From Alcanivorax sp. 1008 (lineage in GTDB: Bacteria > Pseudomonadota > Gammaproteobacteria > Pseudomonadales > Alcanivoracaceae), in contig NZ_JAFMPS010000002.1 in assembly GCF_020667895.1 (NCBI RefSeq), positions 139,131-203,130 of the forward strand: a stretch of 64,000 bases of DNA, written 5' to 3'. Within the stretch, counting starts at the first letter, position 1. Each line of letters begins with the position of its first letter. The translations under genes were made by a program, and so were the position numbers. Positions 63,238-64,000 of this stretch are shown here, in pieces. The notes beneath the pieces were generated by a model. That model did no database searches. It was not told the origin of the DNA and worked only from the letters and a program-made list of their open reading frames with translations.

Positions 63238-63624
63238 TTACATCTGAACGTGCTGGCGAATAGCGCCAAGCAATTCTTCTTTTGAGAACGGCTTGGTCAG
63301 ATATTCATCCGAACCAACAATCCGCCCTTTGGCCTTATCAAAAAGGCCATCTTTGGAAGACAACATGATCACCGGTGTATTCTTAAAGGCGCTGTTGTTC
63401 TTGATCAGCGCACAGGTCTGATAACCATCCAGACGCGGCATCATGATGTCGACAAAAATAATATTGGGTTTGGTATCAGCGATCTTCGCCAACGCATCAA
63501 AACCGTCGGTAGCAGTGATCACCTCACAGCCGGCTTTTTTGAGCAGGGTTTCGGCGGTACGCCGGATGGTCTTCGAGTCGTCGATGACCATCACCTTAAG
63601 ATCCTGGAAGTTTTCTTCAGTCAT
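63238..63624 (-). CDS. pilG: response regulator PilG
   Basis: A 128-residue single receiver domain (KVMVIDDSKTIRRTAE, phosphoaspartate in IIFVDIMMPRLDGYQ, TKPFSKEE). PilG promotes pilus extension in Pseudomonas, linked to cAMP and PilB. It is the first gene of the operon; its promoter lies in the 231-base gap shared with gshB. Confidence 0.94.
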   Translation of the reverse strand: MTEENFQDLKVMVIDDSKTIRRTAETLLKKAGCEVITATDGFDALAKIADTKPNIIFVDIMMPRLDGYQTCALIKNNSAFKNTPVIMLSSKDGLFDKAKGRIVGSDEYLTKPFSKEELLGAIRQHVQM

Positions 63625-63855
63625 TGATTGCAGCCTTCAGCCGTCCGCAGTTATGAGGCCTAACTTATTGTTTTACCTTATTTTTTGGATTTTTTATCGT
63701 TTAGTACGATGTTTTCCCTAGTCCAGTGGCGAGTTTTAACACAGTTTCCACATTCAATCTATAACACCTTATAAAGGCTGCAAAAAAGCGCTTTGACGGA
63801 TGGTGTCTCCGGGAAGCGGCACTGCTAACATGTCCACGCCGCCAAGGGAGCCGCA
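63625..63855. promoter_or_regulatory. divergent promoter region pilG/gshB
   Basis: A T/A-rich 231-base gap between the two divergent starts. A TTATAAA hexamer near 63770 could be a −10 for gshB. No clear operator was identified. The same divergent arrangement occurs in Pseudomonas. Confidence 0.4.
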
Positions 63856-64000
63856 ATGACAATCCGCCTCGGGGTCGTAATGGACCCCATCGAAAAGATC
63901 AAACCGTGGAAGGACAGCACCTTCGCCATGCTGCTGGAGGCCCGCAGGCGTGGCTGGCAAGTGCTGTATATGACGCCAGGCGACCTCTACGTACGTGAAG
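63856..64000 (+). CDS. gshB: glutathione synthetase, 3' end cut by window
   Basis: The first 48 codons of a GshB, which joins glycine to gamma-glutamylcysteine. The N-terminus MTIRLGVVMDPIEKIKPWKD and the following STFAMLLEARRRGW are highly typical. AAGGGAG precedes the ATG. The gene runs off the window. Confidence 0.93.
   Translation, partial: MTIRLGVVMDPIEKIKPWKDSTFAMLLEARRRGWQVLYMTPGDLYVRE

Noticed and set aside
63769-63960. Short open frame on the minus strand opposite gshB
   Set aside because: It lies antisense to the highly conserved start of GshB and has no recognisable features.

Overview
The window looks like chromosome of a gammaproteobacterium, most likely an Alcanivorax-type marine hydrocarbon degrader. 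This is inferred from gene order (hemB–ppk–ppx–trxA–rho, lptM–lysA, gshB divergent from pilGHIJK–chpABC, all as in the Pseudomonas/Alcanivorax branch), from high GC, and from the many lipid- or sterol-type oxidoreductases. No rRNA, tRNA or CRISPR was seen.

Layout. 1–9.3 kb: the end of a c-di-GMP phosphodiesterase, an ABC-F ATPase, a small exported protein, a DUF502 membrane protein, GreB, an SDR with an AraC regulator, a sterol-desaturase-type hydroxylase, a DUF2236 oxygenase and a nitronate monooxygenase. 9.4–15.8 kb: a self-contained block with a TetR regulator and its palindromic operator, a small protein of unknown function, a cholesterol-oxidase-like GMC enzyme, a Crp/Fnr regulator, an AraC regulator and a secreted protein. 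Two 44-bp direct repeats (40/44 identical), exactly 6,500 bp apart, flank this block. They carry the end of the MAPEG gene and the start of the nitronate monooxygenase gene, so the block appears to have been inserted into an older MAPEG–monooxygenase operon.

16.6–21.8 kb is an integron cassette array with no integrase in the window. Each of five consecutive cassettes begins with its own variant of the core site and ends with that variant's exact reverse complement, which is strong internal proof that each is a mobile unit. The cargo is three unknown or membrane proteins, a large zinc-hook ATPase resembling RloC-type anticodon nucleases (a likely phage-defence gene), and a CoiA-like nuclease. 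A lipoprotein and a PD-(D/E)XK-like protein follow without clear attC sites.

23–34.6 kb is core genome: DUF3147 and DUF6544-like proteins, a DedA–flavoprotein disulfide reductase fusion, hemB, ppk behind a three-unit Pho box, ppx, trxA, rho, DUF1244 and a CPBP protease. 34.7–42.3 kb holds a Tat-exported PhoX-type phosphatase and a tight operon of an exported FAD oxidase, an exported DSD1-type PLP enzyme and a D-cysteine desulfhydrase-like enzyme. 42.6–48.9 kb carries a thioesterase, lptM (short, GTG start), lysA, an SRPBCC–SDR fusion, a candidate small RNA with C-rich loops, bioA, rsmE and a cytochrome b561. 48.9–63.6 kb on the minus strand is the Pil-Chp twitching chemosensory operon, extended downstream by a metallo-hydrolase and an acyltransferase instead of chpD/chpE. 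The window ends in the first codons of gshB.

Regulatory logic visible in the sequence: phosphate control of polyphosphate synthesis (Pho box before ppk, with ppx convergent to it), a TetR operator in the inserted block, and operator-like palindromes before the DUF2236 gene and the exported FAD oxidase gene.
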